64,000 nucleotides of DNA from Mermis nigrescens. Lineage: Eukaryota > Nematoda > Enoplea > Mermithida > Mermithidae. The notes beneath the pieces were generated by a model. It was given only the letters and a program-made list of their open reading frames with translations. It was not told the origin of the DNA and did no database searches. This document shows positions 23,747 through 34,806 of the stretch, in pieces. Each line of letters opens with the position of its first letter. The first letter of the stretch is position 1. Where the stretch lies: the NCBI GenBank assembly GCA_036768485.1, contig JAVLUZ010000167.1, forward strand, positions 1 to 64,000, read 5' to 3'. A program made the translations under genes and the position numbers.

Positions 23747-24299
23747 CAGGTCGCCAAGAAAGTAAATAAATGTCATCAATAGGTATCATCCGGCGCGTAG
23801 CGCCGGAAAAATCTGAGAAATTATGGTCACTGACGGCTAAAAATCATTGCAAATTGCATATCCATTCGTTATCTCGCCAAATATTTTGGCCAATGGGGAG
23901 CGGCCGCCCCCCTCAAATCCGCCTCTGCATGTAGTGACTGTACTTTCCGATCCATGTAGCGAAAAGACGCTTTTGGTTGTACAAATTATCATTGTGAAAT
24001 TCAACGCGAAGCGCGAAAAGTCTTTCGCGATTATTAACACATTTCATTTCGAAAGGGGTACTTTCCCCCAATCCCCCTGTATACGAGCCTGAGCTCTACG
24101 TTAGGGTTAAAATAGGAACTATATGTTATGCAGGAAGGTTGGTAGGATACTTAATCAGTGATACTGACACACAAAACATCAAAAACATTTTTAAAAAGGC
24201 TTTTAATAATATCTGTTCAATGAAAATTTTTAATAATAAAAATAATTCATGACAATGCGGTGAAAGAATAGAAAAGCTGTGGTGAATGAATGACAGACA

Positions 24300-24455
24300 A
24301 ATGTTCAAAAACTTTTTGTAAAGCATAATCTCAAAGCAGTTGGTTATAATAGTGTGACTTTGAAGAATCTGATAAAGGATGGCGACGACGATGACGCGAT
24401 AGCACAACAAGGCGAAATGGATGAGGCTAACTCTGATTATGCTTCATCAGATTAA
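24300..24455 (+). pseudogene. Coding relic in the right arm of element F1
   Basis: Reads QKLFVKHNLKAVGYNSVTL and, after an Asp-rich run, AIAQQGEMDEAN...YASSD and a stop at 24453. The inverse arm (21650-21830, minus strand) has the same reading with mostly conservative changes (HNLKVVGYNSVTLKNLIKAD, then AIAQQGEIDEAT). Two copies keeping the same frame suggest the C-terminus of a real protein once carried by the element, possibly its transposase or a captured gene. The family is not recognised. Confidence 0.45.
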
Positions 24456-24823
24456 AATCAGAATTTTGGCTAACAGCAATAAACATATAAACATTTATTT
24501 TAGTTAGATAAAGTGTTTAATATTACAATTATTTTCTCTCCACTGTACTTTCCGATCCATGTAGCGAGCATGAGAAATAAAACTTAGTCATCATATGAAT
24601 ATCAATTGGCACTTTGCTGTATGTAACTTGGTGTACTGCAGATGCATTCTAAATAGTTAATATTTGAAGGATATATTAAACTTATTCAAATTTGATTTTA
24701 ACCCTCGGCGCCTCGGCACTTTTCAGCTTCGCCCTCGGCGCCGAGGCCGAGGCTCCAAAAAACGCCGAGGCTTGCCGAGGCCGAGGCCGAGGCCGAGACC
24801 TCGGTCCGATCACTGCTTTTCAG

Positions 24824-27206
24824 ATCATTTCAAGTTTATCCTAGGTATTTTATGGGTAGACAAAACAGAAATGTATTAGTCGGCGCGGAGCGCCGAAAAA
24901 TTTTTAACATCTTTGCTGCTTTTGTACCCAAAAATCATGCAGAAAATGTTTGATAGCTCAAAATCGTCCGACAGTGATTCAAGGCTTGGACCCTGAGATG
25001 GGTAATACCCCCTCACACCCCAACCTATGGGAGTGTGTGTGTTCGATAACTTGTACAACACAAACAAAACATCGGACACTTGGTGACTTTCTTCCATCAG
25101 GGACGTTCCGGGGGAGAGGAAATTTTGAAGTTCTTTATGTGGAGAACCATAAGGAGATAGACGAAAATAATGGCATCTTTTAGTGTTTCAAGACGAGATC
25201 TATAGCATGTTGAAGAAAAATTTCAAAAAACCGTATCATATCAAAAGTGGATATAAAAAATCTTACCGTTTTGCATAACAATTTCTCAATATTATGTCCT
25301 GGGGCGGATTTCAAAATAGTTGGCGAGATTAATAATGGATATGTAATTTGCAATGATTTTTGGCTGTCACTGATCATAATTTCGTAACGTTTTCTGAACG
25401 CTTCGCACTGGAAATGACATTTATTCTTTTTGGCGACCTAGAAGCTATATATATTTTTGCACAAAGGAAATGTAGATTTCAAACCGCAAGGGCAGAAACA
25501 ACTATTCCAGCATATTTTTCTTCTTTTTCAGGATACATTTCAAAAAGTTTTGACGCTCCGCATTCAATGCTTTAGATACAGGAAACCGAGTAGTATTCAA
25601 GCTTCAAAACGTCGGATTTTCGTCAATGTCGAAAAAATTGGATGGTTTTTCTCACAATATTGTTGAAAACTTCAAAAAATGTTCGAAAATAAATTTGTGT
25701 CAAAGAAAAGCAATTTTAGATAAAACTTGACAACGTAAAACGCCGAAAAAGTGCTATTTCGCACGTGGAGGGCGAATTCTTGACTGTTTTTGGGAAAATT
25801 GGGGTACCTTACCCTTTCGAATATCCTTGATTAGTCACTGATTAAGTCTAACCTTGACTCCAAAACATTTGAGAAAAATAAAGGAAAATAATGCAGTTTA
25901 TTGAATTTTGGCTTATTTACCATTCTTGGTGTCAAGTCTAGGCTTCTAATGCAGGTAAGCAACATAAGGGAAAATATGAAATCCGTCGCTAGTGAATTTT
26001 GGCATATTTACCATTTTTATGTCAAGTTTAGGCTTCTAATGTAGGCAAGCAATATAAGAGAAAATATGAATTCGGCGCCAAGCGCCAGGAATTCTTGACT
26101 TTAGTATGCAGGTCAAAACATTTGCTTATTTAAAAGGGGCGTGGCTGGCCGCCCTCCAATCCCAAGTCATCAAAAATAGTTGGGCGCAATACAGAATGAT
26201 GTGAATTTTTGGATGAGTTTTGCTATTTTTTATAATAGTCTTTCAAAATTTTCCGGCGCTTCTCGCCGGATTGTACTCATTGATGACATTTACTGACTTT
26301 CCTGACGTTTTCGTATTTTTGCCTCACAAAAGCAGTCTACGTACGGAACAAGAATTTTTTAGTTCTTACAATGATTTCTCGGGTTTTTTTGACGTTTTGT
26401 GCCGATTTCTGCACTAATTTTGCGCGGTTTTTGTAGGAAACTTTCGAAACATTTTTTTGCTTTTTCGGGTCATAAATGATCCCGTCTATCAAGGGACGGC
26501 AAGAACCGCTACTTCAAGCATAATGGACGGGTTTTTTGGACAGTCTTCGACACTATTAGGAGAATTTTTTGTTCCGCCCCCTCCTGTCAGAAAATCCTGG
26601 ATCCGCCAGTGACTCAAAAGTGCGTCACATACTTATTTTGCCTATGTTTTTAGTAGCCTCGAGAATTTTTTATTTTTTCCTTCAGGGTACTCTTGTAAAA
26701 CAGATGAAAATTGAAAATTTTCTTCAAAAGTGCTTGACATTGATCCGAAATTGTGGAATATATAATTAACCAATCAACCACTAAGCAACCAATCAATCAA
26801 CCAAACAACCACTTTGTAAAGGGACAACCAACTAGAAAATTTGGCAGCTGGTATCATTGAGAAGCATGCGGGCAACGATTCCCGTCCAACTTTCCTAGAA
26901 GTTTGAAGGGTCCCCCAATGACAATAGCCATAGTTTCGACCATAGATGCACGGCGTGACTGATCTGCGGGGGGGGTCAACCAGGCTGCAAAAAATCAAAA
27001 AATAAAGCTTTTTTGGGCTAAAATGACCTACATGAAATATGGTATAAATGCTTAAATGACGTTAAAACAACGTTATTACACAGTTTCGCATCGATTTGAA
27101 GCACTTTTGAAGAAAAATTTCCAATTTTCAACCGTTTTTGACCTTGATTTTGATTCATTTTCTCAACAAAATTTTCCATGTTTCCATTCTGGGGGGGGGT
27201 CAGGAC
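24824..27206. repeat. TMA7 intron 1 DNA with hAT-A and hAT-B fragments
   Basis: 25300-25800 opens CTGGGGCGGATTTC and matches the first part of hAT-A, with no clear right end. 26110-26610 ends GGATCCGCCAGTG, the right terminus typical of hAT-A/B, and resembles 32800-33195. Several GGCGC hairpins lie here (for example 26250). No gene. Confidence 0.55.
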
Positions 27207-27467
27207 CACACATGGGCGTGGGGGGCATGCACCCCCAGAAGTCGAAATACCCCCCCCCTACAGAAACTCAAAATACACAACCACTAGAATTCAAATTTTG
27301 AAATTTTTTTTGCTTTTTAGCGATTTTTTGATGCCATTGGCTAGTGCTTTTGATGAGAAACGTCGAAAAATTGTGTTTTTTCGCCATACGACAATTTTTA
27401 AGACCAAGTTTTGACCTTTAAAATTTTTTTCGCCCCTCCCCCAGAATTCCGGTGCTGCCCACCTATG
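27207..27467. mobile_element. hAT-a MITE, copy 3
   Basis: 261 bp flanked by a perfect 8-bp duplication GTCAGGAC (27199-27206, 27468-27475). Ends CACACATGGGC and GCCCACCTATG. The interior TGATGCCATTGGCTAGTGCT matches copies 1 and 2. Same orientation as copy 2. Confidence 0.92.
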
Positions 27468-27728
27468 GTCAGGACCCCCAACAAACCCCGCACGTGCGAT
27501 GTCTGGTTTCGACCCGTTTTGGCGCCCAATTTTGTGGGTAATTGATCACTTTTGAAAAGAGGTTTCCATTTTTGGTAACTCGGCTATCTTGTCAACCCTA
27601 AAGAGGTCGAATTGAGCAATAGCATTTTTACCGCTTTTTACGGGCCCTTTACAGCGATGAAGGAAAATCAAAAATAAATAATAAGCTTTTGCTGCATTGT
27701 ATACTCTAAATAAAAAGTGCATTATGTA

Positions 27729-27895
27729 CACTACTGGCCTTGAATGTTTCTTTAATAAGCTTCTAGAGCTTGATCTTTAACACGTCGGTCCTATTTCCGC
27801 CCACGCACGACCGACGTGTCAAACATATATACCCATAACGAGCCTCTATCATCCTATGGAGCATATTAAAACGTAAACATTCGTGGCGAGCACTG
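27729..27895. mobile_element. Tc1/mariner-type hairpin MITE, copy 1
   Basis: 167 bp, ends TA-CACTACTGGCC and GGCGAGCACTG-TA. The right end is the canonical CAGTGCTCGCCACGAATG inverted. The centre is a stem ACACGTCGGTC / GACCGACGTGT around an 18-nt loop. A second copy at 37734 keeps the same loop. Confidence 0.8.
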
Positions 27896-29278
27896 TAACT
27901 ACGACTAATCTCCTTAGCATCCATTCACAAACTAGGCTCATAAAATCTTTCATTTTTTGCCATTTGATTCGATTTTTGGTGCATCGCAAAGAAGGCAACA
28001 TATTAAGTTATTTAATTAGCGCGAAACGCCGGAAAAGTTTGTGTCTAAGAGCATAACATAAAAGCTAGCTTTAAAATGTTTTAGCAATGTTTTCAATGCA
28101 CTTGAAGAATTTTTGTTGCTTTTTCCATGCTTCACAGCTAGTGTACGTCTAACGATGGTTCTTTGTAAATTTTATAAATACGCGGCCTTACGTACACGGA
28201 TTTTATTTCAGGGAGATCGCTAAAATTTTAGAAATGTATATAACGCGTTTGGACACAATTTTAAGTGGCAAAAGGACATTCTTCGACGTATTTTGTGTTT
28301 TTGAATCACTCCCGCAGCTAAAAATTATGTGATTCTGCAACAAATTTGGCTTTTTTACTCTTTAAACTCAATTCTGTAGCCCTTTTCATGACAAAAGAAT
28401 GCAAACCCGGCATGTTTTGCCGGATATTTTCGATATTTTAATCATTTGAATCTCAATGCAATAGTCTGATCACCTGGAAATGCAGGAATTTTGTCTAGTG
28501 CGTCGCGCCGGCAACCTTCAAATTTTTTAATTGTTTTGGGCTCTGGCTTGGAACACTGGAAAATTTTTGATATTATGTACGCTCTTTTCTAGCTCAATTT
28601 TGCACCTTTCATATCGACGAATAATTTTCTAGCTTATATCTTCGTATTTCATCCTTGTGCTTCACATAGAATAATATAGAAAAATGAATAATTCAGCGCG
28701 AAGCGCCAAAAAATTTGACATGTTCTACTTTTTCAGCATAAATTTAAGCAACTTTGAGCGTGTTAGAAGACAAAAATATAGATAAACAGTAAATCCGGCG
28801 CAAAACGCAAGAAAAAAATCATGTTTTCTATTTCATAACTAAAATTTGACCTGTTTTGAGTGGGCTAAAAGATAAAAACTAACCTGTACAATGAATCCGG
28901 CCCGAAGCGCGGTAAAAAATTGACATGCTCGCCACGTAACTCAAATTTGAGCTATTTGGAGCAGTTTAGAAGACAAAACTACAGGTAAAATCAATAACCG
29001 GCGCGTAGCGCCAGAAAATTTTGAATTAACTAGGTGAAGAGTACGCTGAAAACCTGTTTTGGCGGTGCTGAGATGCACTTTGCCAATCTTTCAATTTTCC
29101 CTCTAGGGGACCTTTTAGAAAAAAAATTACGAATATTTCCTCAAGAAGCTACGCTATTCCCCGCCCCATGAATACGGGCCAGTGTGTGTTAGTCCGACGT
29201 TGCAAAACGATATGTTTGCTATATTTGTTCCCAAAAATCACATAGAAAATGTTCGATAGCTATTTTAACATTGTTTAG
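27896..29278. other. TMA7 intron 1, right end; several GGCGC hairpin relics
   Basis: No gene. Contains at least six degenerate copies of the GGCGC(GAA/TTC)GCGCC hairpin, near 28020, 28500, 28695, 28797, 28900 and 28998, spaced about 100 to 470 bp apart. The exon 2 acceptor is TTGTTTAG. Confidence 0.55.
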
Positions 29279-29334
29279 GTGGAAAAAAGAAACCGCTTAA
29301 AGCGCCGAAGAAAGATGACAAAGTTATAACGGAT
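29279..29334 (+). CDS. TMA7, coding exon 2
   Basis: 56 bp. The first two bases complete the Gly codon left open by exon 1. The rest reads GKKKPLKAPKKDDKVITD, the conserved Lys-rich N-terminal block of TMA7 (animal consensus GGKKKPLKAPKK). Acceptor TTGTTTAG, donor GTAAGT (a consensus site). It ends in phase 0, which joins without change to exon 3. The exon lies in a 1.4-kb stretch of worn repeats but has no repeat similarity itself. Intron 2 is 2,715 bp. Confidence 0.95.
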
Positions 29335-29902
29335 GTAAGTTCTCGAATGCAATAAATTTCAGTAAAATAATCTATTTGTTTACTTGCTTGTTTATTAAGT
29401 AGAAGTACATACACCCAGGGCTGTGTTCCGGGGGGCGGCCGCCCCCATATTTTTGTCGTTAAATCTTCAAATTTTCGGCGCTTCGCACCGGAAATGAAGT
29501 ATTCGCTCAACCGCGAGCAAAAAATGATATTTTTCTAAAGCTTTTCGATTAAAAAGTGTTTTTTTTCAAAAAAAAGTTTCGATTTTATGATCTTAATGGA
29601 TAGCGCATGTCGAAAAACGTCGAAAAATGCCGGTTTGGCGAGCTATCCCGGCGAGTTTGCTGAAATGTATACTAATTTATGTTAGGTTCCCCCCCTTAGC
29701 CGAATTCTGGATACGGGCCTTCATACACCTATATTATATAAATAATCCTGATTTTAATGAGTTTTAGGGAGGTTAATTTTTACTTGGCATTTTCTATACT
29801 TTTTCAGTAGCTAAGCAAACATTTATTTTTTAAATTTTCCAAATTCAAGCTTTAATCTTGCTTTTGCTTTAAATCTGCTTTGGCAGATTTGACTCTTCCT
29901 GC
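29335..29902. other. TMA7 intron 2, worn repeats
   Basis: No gene. 29430-29500 has the GGGGGGCGGCCGCCCCC-type palindrome and CGGCGCTTCGCACCGG hairpin seen in hAT-A elements, so it is probably an element fragment. Confidence 0.45.
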
Positions 29903-30528
29903 CAGGCACGTAGCTGGCCGTCCTATTATGGGGGAACCAACACCAATTTCTGGGAGGACTAAGCCCAAAAAGGCCAAAAACAGCACAAAATAATGTGTAA
30001 AAAGCCCTGTTTTTTTATTTTTCTGAATTTTGGGGTAAGAACCACGGTTTTTTTGTATTCGGCAAAGATTTTTCGCGATGATCAAAGACTTTTGGGACCG
30101 TCTTTGTACATGTACAAAGATTTTTTGGAAGACAAAAAGTGCAAAAAAGGTTCGAAATTCGCAAAAATTCTCGGCGCTCCGCTGCCGAAATGAGCAATGT
30201 GTGTGTTCTATATATCTTTATAATTTCAGAAATTGTATATTGAAAGGAAAAATGCCAAATTTTTTAGCGCTTCGCGCGCCGTTTTGAGACGATTATTACT
30301 GATTTTTGCCATCAGAAACCTAGAAATTGCTAAAATACGTAACCAAAGGTCGAACAACTCTGTTTTTGCCACACTAAAATCGCTACTGTACCATATTATA
30401 GTACCCAAAAATTTGTGTGTACGAAATGTACAAAGACTTCTAGGGACCATCTTTGTACATGTACAAACGGACCTTGTACAAAAAAAACACTGGTCCGAAC
30501 CCCCCATTCCCCTAGATATACGTGCCTG
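29903..30528. mobile_element. hAT-D element, copy D1, carrying C1
   Basis: Ends CAGGCACGTAGCTGG and the inverse ACGTGCCTG. Flanks CTTCCTGC and GTTCCTGC agree at 7 of 8 bases. Without the nested C1 it would be about 170 bp, like the other D copies (50223, 53641, 56254). The sub-terminal part is G-rich at left and C-rich at right. Confidence 0.82.
30043..30492. mobile_element. hAT-C element, copy C1, nested in D1
   Basis: 450 bp. Start CACGGTTTTTTTGTATTCGG, end TTGTACAAAAAAAACACTG. Flanks GTAAGAAC and GTCCGAAC agree at 6 of 8 bases. Internal words TGTACATGTACAAA, TATATCTTTATAAT and two GGCGC-type hairpins are shared by all C copies. Confidence 0.8.
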
Positions 30529-32049
30529 GTTCCTGCACTTAAAAGTAGCCGACTATATTTTCTGTCGGGTATATATATATATATTGTGTCCATCCGATTA
30601 CCGTTTTTAGCAAGATGCCAGCTGAAGATTAATTGTTCATTTGAGAGATTATTTTCCGGCGAACTGTTCGTGTCTATCGCTGTCATGTTTGCACTGGCAG
30701 TATCATCTAACTGTTCTATTTATAACTTTATCTTCTATTAAGTTAGCTTAAATTTTCTTTCCCGCGCATTTTTATTCAATACAAATATTTAAAATACCTA
30801 CCGCGTGTTATCCCATTGTCAGGTGCTGCTCACGAATCCAGATACAAAACATGTATGTTGATGTTCCGTGTTGGGATCTTATTGAGAGTAGACAATTTGT
30901 GAAACCTTTTTTGGCTCAGGCACAAGCGTAAGGAAATCAAATATTAGACAATAAAAAATTACAAGAAAATGAAAAATTAGCATTTATAATTCTCTTAATC
31001 TCATGAATTAGTAGGATGATGACAAGAAGCTCGCGGATCCGGATCTGTAGTTTAAAAATTCGGTCCATTGCTCCCGAATCTGAAGTCAAATTCAGATTTT
31101 TAGCAATCTTTTGTTAGTATGCAGCTTAAGATGCTACCGAATCTGATTCCAGCCGGTAATCAACTTTAGTTTATCGCTTGACAGTTTTTTAATAGGTATA
31201 TCATCGACTTTATTACACTCGCTTTAGTCTCACGTGAAAGACTGGTTGTACTGTATATCTGATGAATTAGCCTGGTCTATATGGATGCCTGGGAGAAAAT
31301 TCTAAATTTACAGCTTTTTTCCTAGATAGAACATAAGAAATTATTTGATTTTTCCTGTACGCTTTTGTGCTAATTAAAATCTCGATTCTCGCTCGTTTTC
31401 GGTCCATATTTTTCTTTATTTTTTTCTATTTTTAGGCTCTAGATCTTTAAATCTACTTCGTAAAATAGACATTCTATGGTCAGTTTAGTAAAATGATCAA
31501 TAGAAACAGAACAGGGCGTAAATGTTTATGTTGGAAACATGGTAAAATTGATCGATTAAATATTCGATTGATTTATTTCAGGACAAATAAAGTTTTAGGT
31601 TGATTTAAGCCGTATCAATATTCTTACGGTTTTTTCAAAATTATTTTATCTCCATCAGGGCTAAAATTAACGCTATAACTTAGAATGGCATGACAATGAT
31701 TCTTCTTATGCTTTGGTCAATGCTTAATCTAAAACTTGAAATTCTATGCTTTAAACTTCCATAGCGAATTTAACTGGAGACCGAAAACAAATGTGAATAT
31801 AATGCGAAACGGTGTAAAAATAATGAGAACCAACCTCTAGAAATCAACATAAAACTCGCTTCACACTAGGAAGACAACTAAAAAGTGTTTAACACTGTCG
31901 TCGGCTTTAAACTAATTCTGTGTTTAAAGTCGGAAAAGCCGGATGCATATTGGCCTTGAGCATTGATTATTTACACCTTACAATTTCAAGATGATTTAAA
32001 GCATTTTCGTTTTCGAGGAATTGTAATTTTTTTCGCGCTTGTAATGTAG
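30529..32049. other. TMA7 intron 2, mostly single-copy A+T-rich DNA
   Basis: One of the few long stretches in the window without recognisable transposon ends. A short (TA)n run lies at 30570-30585. No open frame of note. Confidence 0.5.
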
Positions 32050-32175
32050 GAAGACAAAGATTTTAAGAGGAAACAAATGGAAGAGAAGAAGGCGTTGAAG
32101 GAATTGGCCGACAAAGCTGCTCGTGGTGGACCCCTCGGAAATCAAGGCGGAATTAAGAAATCGGGCAAAAAATGA
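32050..32175 (+). CDS. TMA7, coding exon 3 and stop
   Basis: 126 bp encode 41 residues and TGA (32173-32175). It opens EDKDFKRKQMEEKKALKELA, the acidic-then-helical middle of TMA7, and closes GGPLGNQGGIKKSGKK. The C-terminal GPL...GGIKKSGKK is the family's signature. The acceptor is AATGTAG. The joined product has 65 residues, against about 64 in the human and fly proteins. The whole protein is strongly basic and without a folded-domain signature, as is usual for TMA7. The first intact host gene boundary in the window is its 3' end. Confidence 0.97.
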   Translation, partial: EDKDFKRKQMEEKKALKELADKAARGGPLGNQGGIKKSGKK

Positions 32176-32263
32176 TCTAATGATTCGTGTTAAGATCTGC
32201 CTTTTTCTCGCTATTTCATTTGCTCATGTGTCCTGATATTGTACATATTTGGCTTGCGTTTTA

Positions 32264-32269
32264 AATAAA
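32264..32269 (+). promoter_or_regulatory. TMA7 poly(A) signal AATAAA
   Basis: AATAAA 89 bases after the stop codon, followed by T-rich sequence. It gives a 3' UTR of about 110 bp. Confidence 0.75.
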
Positions 32270-33431
32270 ATTGTCCAATTTCCTTCTGTTTTTGAAATAC
32301 TTTTCATTGAGCGTTCACCATTCATTTATTCTGAGAGGATTTTTTGGACAAAACAAAAATCACGCTTTGGTTTCCAGGACGCTAGATACAACGATATAAT
32401 GATAGATGGGCAGAGCTGAATGTTTTTTGGGCTACTGCGATGAGTCAAAAAATTATTACAAGCCAGAAAGGGCCGAAAAATTGATTGGAAAATGTTAAAA
32501 TTTCTGTAGCTAATGCTTAAAAAAACATTGTGGAAATAAAGCGATTTTCAATGCTGGATTTTGGCCGCACGTGCATATACGAGTCGACAACTATTTCAAA
32601 ATGCAAAGCAATTTGAAAGCAATGTGCGTTTATGGTCCAGACCTCATGAATATATTTTTATGTTTTTATATTGAAGCGTAAATTAAATTGTGGAATTATG
32701 TTAGTTGAATTTTATGGCTAAAAATTTTAAAAATCTACATTTTCATGATTCATTGATCAATTATTTGGGGTTGATTGGTCATCCCTGCCCCTTAAATCTG
32801 TCCTTGGCTAAAGGCAGGGAGCGGCCCACCCGTGTCGTCAAGAAAATAGTCGTCCTCAATGAAGAGCAATATGTATATTTTTCGGGTGATTTCAGCCATT
32901 CTTAACACGATTTTTCAAATTTTTCCGACGCTTCGCCTCGGTGGTGCTCATTAATCACCTTTACTGGATTTTTTGGCTTCCTAAAAACTGCTTTGCGCCA
33001 ACTCTGCGCGTTTTTTGTCGAAAGTTTTCAAAATCCTTCATTTTTTCTTTGGATCACAAATGATTCTGTCTCCCAGAGTCAAAAAAGCGACACTTATGCA
33101 TTACTGAAGGGATTTGTTTGCACTATTTCTAACATTATTGCGAAAATTATAGGTTCCGCCCCCTCGGAAGATCCTAGGTCCGCCACTGCTCGGCTATCAG
33201 CATACTCGTAACACGATGTTGGAAGTTTTTTTAACCAAAATCGATCGTCCTCCATCTCCAAGCATTGAGATTTTTACCCTCCGAATTTTGGTTAAAAATT
33301 TGCATTTAGACCATTTTTAGGTCTTTCTTGCCATTTTTGGCCAAAAACGAAAGGTGATTTATCCCTCGTTAATAATGGCTGATGATATCCTAATTTTGAG
33401 CCGCTCTGCTGCACGTAATGCTATCGGTGAT
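32270..33431. other. Intergenic region TMA7 to GH27 gene, hAT fragments
   Basis: 32800-33190 resembles 26110-26608 and closes GGTCCGCCACTG, a hAT-A/B right terminus without a recognisable left partner. No gene is seen. Confidence 0.5.
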
Positions 33432-34497
33432 CAGGGCGGATTTAAGTGGGGGGGGGGGCCGCCTCCCCCATTGGCCAAAAATATTTGGCGAGATAAAGAA
33501 TGGATATGCAATTTGCAATAATTTTTGGCCGTCAGTGACCATAATTTCTCAAATTCTTCCCGTGCTACGCGCCGGATGATACCTATTAATGACATTTATT
33601 TACTTTCTTGGCGACCTGGAAGTACAATTTTTTTGTATTCGGCAAAGATTTATCCCGATGTACAAAGACTTTTCATGACCGTCTTTGTATACACATGTAC
33701 AAAGATTTTTCGGAAGATAAAAACTGCAAAAAAGGTCTAAAATTCCAAATTTCGGCGCTTCGCGCCGAAATGAGTAATTGTCTCGTCCTATATATCTTTA
33801 TAAAAGCAGAAATCGCATTTCGAAAGGGAAAATGTCAAATTTTTCGGCGCTTCGCGCCGTTTTAAGACGATTCTTAATGATTTTTGCCCTCGAAAACCAA
33901 GGAATTAGCCAAAATACACTACCAAAAGTCGAACAGCTCCGTTTTTGCCATACTAAAGTCGATACCGTACTTCATCATATTACCCAAAAATTTGTGTATA
34001 CAAGATGTTACAGACTGTAACTACAGTCTTTTAGGGACCATCTTTGTACATGTGCAAACGGACCTTGTACAAGAAAAAAACACTGCCTGTAAGTCATTTT
34101 CTGTTCATGTAGGTTTCAAAACGATTTTAACAGCAGAAACAGTTATTTTTGCACAGTTTTCTTCCATTTTCAATTAAAAATTTCGATGTATAGCATCATG
34201 ATATAAGTACAGTAAACCAAGCAGTAAATCGTGCTTGTAGACGTCTATCCGCCTTGATTTCACAAATTTTCCGGCGCTTCGCGCCAGATTTTTGTGTAAA
34301 GTCAAAGAAATTCAATGATTTTTCGCCCAAAATTGTGTAAACTTTAAAATTTTCAGAAAAAATTTGCGTCAAAACTGATTTTATGTAAAAGTATACAATG
34401 TAAAACACCGAGAAAACGCTATTTCGCGCGTTAGGGGCAAATTTTCGGACCTGTTTTGACATCGCCCCCTCCTAGGAAAATCCTGGATCCGCCACTG
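33432..34497 (+). mobile_element. hAT-A element, copy A1, carrying C2
   Basis: 1,066 bp, perfect 8-bp duplication TCGGTGAT (33424-33431, 34498-34505). Start CAGGGCGGATTTAAG, end GGATCCGCCACTG. Contains a 463-bp hAT-C copy at its internal CCTGGAAG. It lies 140 bp upstream of the GH27 start codon, so it forms much of the promoter-proximal region of that gene. Confidence 0.93.
33623..34085 (+). mobile_element. hAT-C element, copy C2, nested in A1
   Basis: Flanks CCTGGAAG and CCTGTAAG agree at 7 of 8 bases. The left end is worn (TACAATTTTTTTGTATTCGG); right end AAAAAACACTG. Two well-kept hairpins, TTCGGCGCTTCGCGCCGAA at 33751-33770 and a second at 33841-33860. Confidence 0.85.
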
Positions 34498-34639
34498 TCG
34501 GTGATTACTTCTTGTAGGTACTTTTCGTGACTTTTTTGCCTCACTTAGGTAGGTACATACATATTTATATGTGCCCTACTTCTGATATATGCCTTGATAG
34601 TTTTCTCATCAGTGCTAGTCATTAACTGGACCTGTTTAA

Positions 34640-34806
34640 ATGGTGCTTAATTCGCTGGGATTTGGTTTAATTATGATGCTTACTCAGTTTCCGGGCTGCG
34701 ATTCGTTGGACAACGGATTAGCATTAACACCTCCGATGGGCTGGCTTTCTTGGACGAGATTTTTGTGCCAAACGGATTGTCGAAAATTTCCGTCTGATTG
34801 CATAAG
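34640..34806 (+). CDS. GH27 alpha-galactosidase / alpha-N-acetylgalactosaminidase, exon 1
   Basis: Lysosomal or secreted enzymes of this family remove terminal alpha-linked galactose or N-acetylgalactosamine from glycolipids and glycoproteins. Residues 1-22 (MVLNSLGFGLIMMLTQFPGC) form a signal peptide. The mature protein opens LDNGLALTPPMGWLSWTRF, the family's hallmark N-terminus, followed by two Cys (LCQTDC) that pair in relatives. The exon ends ...SDCI plus AG of a split Ser codon, donor GTTAGA. Exon 2 supplies the T, giving the family's DCIS-E. Start choice: this ATG is the only one that puts a hydrophobic leader directly before LDNG. All five exons found sum to 777 bp, or 259 codons, with every phase agreeing. 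Gene symbol withheld because GLA and NAGA cannot be told apart with confidence. Confidence 0.93.

Larger units (their letters stand above)
21878..23927 (-). mobile_element. hAT-A element, inverted copy A3, carrying element E
   Basis: Its right end (revcomp CAGAGGCGGATTTGAGG) and left end (CAGTAGCGGGAGGGGGGCGG) match the termini of the 33432 and 50614 copies read backwards. The interior matches too (ATCTCGCCAAATATTTTGGCC, CTAGAAGCATGATTTACTGC). Its target duplication is degraded. Family E is inserted at its CCTGGAAG site. Confidence 0.78.
21383..24815. mobile_element. hAT-like element F1 (GAGGCC-rich ends), host of nested insertions
   Basis: Perfect 8-bp duplication CTTTTCAG (21375-21382, 24816-24823). 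The ends are CAGTGATCGGACCGAGG and its inverse CCTCGGTCCGATCACTG. Just inside each end is a block of repeated CCTCGGCCGAGG. Further in, 21540-21840 and about 24300-24540 are inverse copies of each other, so the element is itself a foldback. It contains element A3 at 21878, which in turn contains element E. A second family member is at 52226-54918. Confidence 0.9.
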
